A stretch of 64,000 nt of DNA from assembly GCF_900167465.1 (NCBI RefSeq), contig NZ_FUWR01000001.1, positions 117,269-181,268 of the forward strand, in the 5' to 3' direction. This document shows, piece after piece, positions 60,398 through 64,000 of the stretch. A model generated the notes under the pieces. It was given only the letters and a program-made list of their open reading frames with translations. It did no database searches and had not been told where the DNA came from. The position numbers were made by a program, and so were the translations under genes. The stretch comes from Trichlorobacter thiogenes (GTDB lineage: Bacteria; Desulfobacterota; Desulfuromonadia; Geobacterales; Pseudopelobacteraceae). Positions within the stretch are counted from its first letter, which is position 1, and each line of letters opens with the position of its first letter.

Positions 60398-61300
60398 TTA
60401 CGAGGCACGTTGCCGTAGGTTTGTAATGTCCCGCAACGGTGGCGCACCAAACAATCGACTATACTCGCGACTGAACTGGGAAGGGCTTTCATAGCCGACT
60501 TCAAAAGCTGCCGTGGCCGCATCAAGCTGTTCTGCCAACATCCGTCGTCTGGCTTCATGCAAACGCAGATGTTTCTGGTACTGCAATGGACTTAAGGCGG
60601 TCATTGAACGGAAGTGATGATGAAAGGTTGAGCTGCTCATGCTGGCCTTGTCAGCCAAATCCTCAATCCGTAACGACTGCGTGTAGTTTTCTTTCAACCA
60701 TTCAATAACCCTGGCTATCTGCTGGCTCTGACTTCCAGCCACCGCTATCTGGCGCAGACGTGTCCCCTGGTCACCCACCAGCAGACGATAGATAATCTCC
60801 CGCTGGATAACCGGCGCCAGAATCGGAATATCCTGCTCTTCATCCAATAACTCCACCAGCCTCTGAAAAACAGTCAGCAACGGTATGGTCACCTCTCCGG
60901 TAGCCATACCACGGTTTGCTTGCTGTTCACGCGGTGCCGGCAGTTTACTGTCTACCATCAACTGTGAAACCACCTGCAGGTCAAGCTTGAGCGACAGTCC
61001 CAGGCACGGCTTTGCCGGGCTTGCCTCAACCACCTGAATGATTGTAGGCAATTGCACCGACGTAAGCAGATAATGCCGGGCATCATAGACAAAGCTATCA
61101 TCACCCAGCAGTATCCGCTTGGCCCCCTGGGTGATCAGGCAGATGCTTGGTTCATACAAACCACTGAACGGCTCAGTCGGTCCATCCACCCTGAAAAGTG
61201 TAAGTTCCGGGATGGCAGTTGCAGACAACTCTCCATGGCTGGTTAATCGGGCAATTTTCTCCCCTAGGACATCACGAACAGATTCACTGGCATTTTGCAT
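60398..61300 (-). CDS. AraC-family regulator (YqhC-like)
   Basis: A 300-residue protein with GGAGGGG before the ATG. The N-terminal AraC_N domain (LFRVDGPTEPFSGLYEPSICLITQGAKRI) and C-terminal double helix-turn-helix (SLRIEDLADKASMSSSTFHHHFRSMTALSPLQYQK, SPSQFSREYSRLFG) are of the YqhC type. In E. coli YqhC activates the divergent aldehyde-reductase gene yqhD on aldehyde stress; here an alcohol dehydrogenase gene is divergent, so the same arrangement is likely. It converges with the MotB-like gene (30-base gap). Confidence 0.9.
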   Translation of the reverse strand: MQNASESVRDVLGEKIARLTSHGELSATAIPELTLFRVDGPTEPFSGLYEPSICLITQGAKRILLGDDSFVYDARHYLLTSVQLPTIIQVVEASPAKPCLGLSLKLDLQVVSQLMVDSKLPAPREQQANRGMATGEVTIPLLTVFQRLVELLDEEQDIPILAPVIQREIIYRLLVGDQGTRLRQIAVAGSQSQQIARVIEWLKENYTQSLRIEDLADKASMSSSTFHHHFRSMTALSPLQYQKHLRLHEARRRMLAEQLDAATAAFEVGYESPSQFSREYSRLFGAPPLRDITNLRQRAS

Positions 61301-61521
61301 AGCCCCTCCTAATTTCGTGCATATACAACAATTTCATCAATTCATATTTTCATTTGAGTATATCGGCCAGATCGCATCAGAACAATATTTATGAGGGCAC
61401 CTGCAGGATCGTGCAAGAAACAAAGAGGATCGTTCTACTGGGTTTGCTTACGTAGGAGTAGAATAGTTTCATCAAAAAATCTTATCGGTTGTTCGCAGTA
61501 ACAGCCAACAAGGAGATGGAG

Positions 61522-62709
61522 ATGAACTTTGAATATTACAATCCAACCCGTCTGATCTTTTCGAGCGGTTCACTTAAGCGCCTGGGGGAGGTAAGTGTTC
61601 AGTACGGTAAACGCGCCTTGCTGGTAACCGGCGGCGGCAGCGTCAAACGTAACGGTGTATTTGATCGTGCAGTGGCGAGCCTTGAACAGGCCGGTATCGC
61701 TGTCGCGGAATGTTCCGGTGTCGAGCCCAACCCGAGAATCACCACCGTCAGACGAGGCGCCAGGATCGCCCGGGACGAAGGCTGTGATCTGATCATCGCC
61801 CTGGGCGGCGGCAGCGTAATGGACGCAGCCAAGGTCATGGCCGCCGCGCATTACTATAATGGCGATCCGTGGGACATGATCTACCACGGCCAGCCCAAGC
61901 CGTATCTCCCAACCCGTGCACTGCCGGTTATAACAGTGCCGACCCTGGCCGCCACCGGTTCCGAGATGAACATGGGGGCGGTCATTTCCAACGAGGAGAC
62001 CTGCGAAAAGTCTTTTGTCCAGGCCGAGTGCCTGTATCCCGTGACCGCTTTGGTAGACCCAGAACTAACGATCAGTGTGCCTCAGGATCAAACCGCATAC
62101 GGCATCTGCGATATCATCACCCATGTCACTGAAGCGTATTTTAACGGTGTTGACGGCACGCCGGTTCAAGACCGCTTTGCCGAAGGGACCATCCTGACGA
62201 CCATACAATACGGACAACGAGCACTGGCAGACGGCAATGATCTGGAAGCCCGCGCTCAGGTGCAGTGGGCCTCGATTGTCGCACTGAACGGCTGGGTTAA
62301 CGCGGGTACCAACGGTGGGTTTCCCGTTCACATGATCGAGCATACCTTGTCCGCCTATCATGATGTCACCCACGGAGCCGGGCTGGCAGTGGTCAATCCG
62401 GCATGGATGCGTTTTGCTGCCAGACACAGGCCGGAAAAGTTCGTGCAGTTTGCCGAACGCATTTTCGGTCTCAGAGGCAAAGATGCCGATAACCTGGATT
62501 GCGCACTGGAAGGAATCAAGCGTTTTGAAACGTACCTGCACTCCATCGGCTGCCCGACCCGTCTGTCAGAGCTGAAGATCGACGACACCCTGATCACACG
62601 GTATGCCCAGGATACCCTGCGTATTATCCACGACAAACACGGCAACCTGCCCGGACGTCCGCCACTGAGTGGAAGCGATATTGAGCAAATACTGCGCTCA
62701 GCACTGTAA
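61522..62709 (+). CDS. Iron-containing alcohol dehydrogenase (YqhD/BdhA-like)
   Basis: About 395 residues from the ATG at 61522 (MNFEYYNPTRLIFSSG); AAGGAG lies 6 bases before it, which excludes the two earlier starts. It is a group III dehydrogenase: LLVTGGGSVKRNGVFDRA, IALGGGSVMDAAKVMAA (NAD(P)-binding GGGS), PTLAATGSEMNMGAVI, and the metal-binding His set in GICDIITHVTEAYF, FPVHMIEHTLSAYHDVTHGAGLAVV. It reduces aldehydes, probably with NADPH. It is divergent from the AraC gene and followed after 27 bases by an exported hydrolase gene. The 221-base gap before it holds no clear hairpin. Confidence 0.92.
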   Translation: MNFEYYNPTRLIFSSGSLKRLGEVSVQYGKRALLVTGGGSVKRNGVFDRAVASLEQAGIAVAECSGVEPNPRITTVRRGARIARDEGCDLIIALGGGSVMDAAKVMAAAHYYNGDPWDMIYHGQPKPYLPTRALPVITVPTLAATGSEMNMGAVISNEETCEKSFVQAECLYPVTALVDPELTISVPQDQTAYGICDIITHVTEAYFNGVDGTPVQDRFAEGTILTTIQYGQRALADGNDLEARAQVQWASIVALNGWVNAGTNGGFPVHMIEHTLSAYHDVTHGAGLAVVNPAWMRFAARHRPEKFVQFAERIFGLRGKDADNLDCALEGIKRFETYLHSIGCPTRLSELKIDDTLITRYAQDTLRIIHDKHGNLPGRPPLSGSDIEQILRSAL

Positions 62710-62736
62710 TCTGTACAACAAAAGGAGGAGTTAGAC

Positions 62737-63795
62737 ATGATTAACCGAAGCATTATTACTTTTTGCTTTTGCATCCTCACAGTAATAACCCAGGGTTTAA
62801 CCGGCGTTGGCATTGCATCAGCGGCAGACCTGTCCAATGGAGCAGACAATTTTTACAAGAGCACCAAGGTAACCATGCAGAAGGTTACGTTTAAGAATCA
62901 GTACAATATGAAGGTCGCGGGAAATCTTTTTATTCCCAAAGGCTTGAAAAAGAACAGCAAAAATCCCGCGATCATTGTCGGGCATCCCATGGGTGCAGTG
63001 AAGGAGCAAAGCGCCAATCTGTATGCCCAGAAAATAGCTGAACAGGGATTTGTCACTCTGTCTCTGGATCTGTCTTTCTGGGGAGAGAGTGAAGGGCAGC
63101 CTCGCAACGTTGTTGCACCGGACATCTATGCCGAGGATTTCAGTGCTGCGGTGGATTTTCTGGGCACCCGACCGTTTGTTGACAGATCCCGGATTGGGGC
63201 CATCGGGGTTTGCGGCAGCGGGAGCTTTGTAATCAGCGCAGCCAAGATCGACCCGCGCATGAAAGCAATTGCGACCGTCAGCATGTACGACATGGGCGCT
63301 GCCAACCGCAATGCGCTGAAACATTCGCAGACCCTTCAGCAGAGGAAGCAGATCATTGCAGAGGCAGCCGAACAACGTTATCTGGAGTTCAAGGGCGGTA
63401 ATACCAAGTACACCAGTGGGACCGTGCATGAGCTGAAGGATGATACTCACCCCATTCAGCGAGAGTTTTACGACTTCTACCGCACGCCACGGGGGGAATT
63501 TACGCCGAAAGGTTCATCACGCAAGCTGACCACCCACCCAACGCTGACCAGCAACGTCAAGTTCATGAACTTCTATCCGTTTAATGACATCGAGACGATC
63601 TCACCCCGCCCCATGCTGTTCATCACCGGTGAGAACGCCCATTCCAGAGAGTTTAGTGAAGAGGCATACAAACTTGCAGCAGAACCGAAGGAGCTCTACA
63701 TTGTTCCGGGCGCCGGGCATGTGGATCTGTACGACCGGGTGAACCTGATTCCGTGGGATAAGCTGGCAGCGTTTTTTACCAGCCACCTAAAATAA
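62737..63795 (+). CDS. Exported alpha/beta hydrolase (YcjY-like)
   Basis: A 352-residue protein with a Sec signal (residues 1-30, cleavage near IASAAD). The alpha/beta hydrolase core shows NPAIIVGHPMGAVKEQSA, LSLDLSFWGESEGQPR, the nucleophile elbow AIGVCGSGSF with Cys159 where serine is usual, and PGAGHVDLYD carrying the His. A cysteine nucleophile is like that of dienelactone hydrolase, so an ester or lactone substrate in the periplasm is possible. AAAGGAGG precedes the ATG. It is in one operon with the dehydrogenase. Confidence 0.88.
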   Translation: MINRSIITFCFCILTVITQGLTGVGIASAADLSNGADNFYKSTKVTMQKVTFKNQYNMKVAGNLFIPKGLKKNSKNPAIIVGHPMGAVKEQSANLYAQKIAEQGFVTLSLDLSFWGESEGQPRNVVAPDIYAEDFSAAVDFLGTRPFVDRSRIGAIGVCGSGSFVISAAKIDPRMKAIATVSMYDMGAANRNALKHSQTLQQRKQIIAEAAEQRYLEFKGGNTKYTSGTVHELKDDTHPIQREFYDFYRTPRGEFTPKGSSRKLTTHPTLTSNVKFMNFYPFNDIETISPRPMLFITGENAHSREFSEEAYKLAAEPKELYIVPGAGHVDLYDRVNLIPWDKLAAFFTSHLK

Positions 63796-63796
63796 C

Positions 63797-63822
63797 AAAA
63801 GGCCGGGTTTCCCCGGCCTTTT
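63797..63822. terminator. Bidirectional terminator between the hydrolase gene and typA
   Basis: AAAAGGCCGGG and CCCCGGCCTTTT form a strong hairpin with a GTTT-centred loop, flanked by A and T runs, between converging genes. Confidence 0.85.
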
Positions 63823-63842
63823 CAGCTACTATATCGTCTCTA

Positions 63843-64000
63843 TTACTTGTTTTTCTTTTTCCGCTGGTTCGGATCCAGTTCCTTCTTACGCAGACGAACC
63901 GAAGAGGGGGTTACCTCCACCAGCTCATCATCATCAATAAATTCAAGCGCCTGCTCCAGGGTCATGCTGCGGGGTGGGGTCAGCTTAATGGCATCATCCG
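63843..64000 (-). CDS. typA: GTP-binding protein TypA/BipA, partial (C-terminal 51 residues)
   Basis: The minus strand from the right edge encodes [16 protein letters not shown], then [20 protein letters not shown], then [15 protein letters not shown] and a stop at 63843-63845. The segments L-T-P-P-x-x-M-T-L-E-x-A-L-E-F-I and E-L-V-E-V-T-P are the conserved end of TypA/BipA, a ribosome-associated GTPase. The rest lies beyond the window. Confidence 0.9.
   Translation of the reverse strand, partial: DDAIKLTPPRSMTLEQALEFIDDDELVEVTPSSVRLRKKELDPNQRKKKNK

Noticed and set aside
1-64000. CRISPR arrays, tRNA or rRNA genes, insertion sequences, phage genes
   Set aside because: No regularly spaced repeats, cloverleaf-like sequence, transposase or integrase motifs were seen.

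Overview
The window looks like the chromosome of a flagellated deltaproteobacterium (Desulfuromonadia), probably a Geobacter/Trichlorobacter relative. The reasons are the FlbT/FlaF-type flagellin regulators, long operons of TPR-linked glycosyltransferases, NtrC-type two-component genes, RNase J and a CbiET gene, with densely packed overlapping genes. The assignment is an inference from gene content; no rRNA or other species marker is present.

Left part (1-18.3 kb): a minus-strand flagellin module (flaF partial, flbT, an unknown coiled-coil-like gene, flagellin). It is followed upstream by an overlapping run of very large glycosyltransferases: a GT4-TPR-GT9-like fusion, three TPR-GT41 (SPINDLY/OGT-like) enzymes, a GT4-TPR-GT2 fusion and a large GT2-like protein. 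Between them sit a radical SAM enzyme and two methyltransferases. The flagellin has its own near-consensus sigma-28 promoter inside the end of the preceding glycosyltransferase gene and a strong terminator after it. The simplest reading is a flagellin O-glycosylation island.

Middle part (18.3-30.1 kb): an A+T-richer nucleotide-sugar cassette. It carries heptose-1-phosphate guanylyltransferase (hddC-like), a Nudix hydrolase, heptose kinase (hddA-like), a B12-binding-type radical SAM protein, an RmlC-like epimerase, two NAD-dependent epimerases with an altered catalytic motif, a TylF-like methyltransferase, an aldo/keto reductase fused to a ParB/sulfiredoxin-like domain, a split transketolase and a Gmd/DmhA-like GDP-sugar 4,6-dehydratase. 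Together they suggest synthesis of an unusual GDP-heptose-derived sugar, possibly chain-extended or branched by the transketolase. This is the best candidate here for an undescribed pathway.

Next (30.2-40.8 kb): still on the minus strand, a split glutamine-dependent NAD synthetase, a methyltransferase, a UDP-sugar dehydrogenase, a second radical SAM/SPASM protein, two TPR proteins, and an NtrC-type regulator with its histidine kinase.

Right part (40.9-64 kb): general chromosome of higher G+C. It holds an outer-membrane beta-barrel lipoprotein, an MsbA-like ABC exporter, an acidic membrane protein, ssb, a plsC-rnj operon, an acyl-CoA ligase, cbiET, and a TetR-MFP-RND-OMF efflux operon. Further on are a second TetR gene with a MotB/MotD-like gene sharing its operator, a divergent AraC/alcohol-dehydrogenase module with an exported hydrolase, and the 3' end of typA. 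No intergenic stretch exceeds 300 bases; the longest (58609-58877, about 270 bases) holds two TetR control regions. I saw no tRNA, rRNA, CRISPR, insertion sequence or phage gene.
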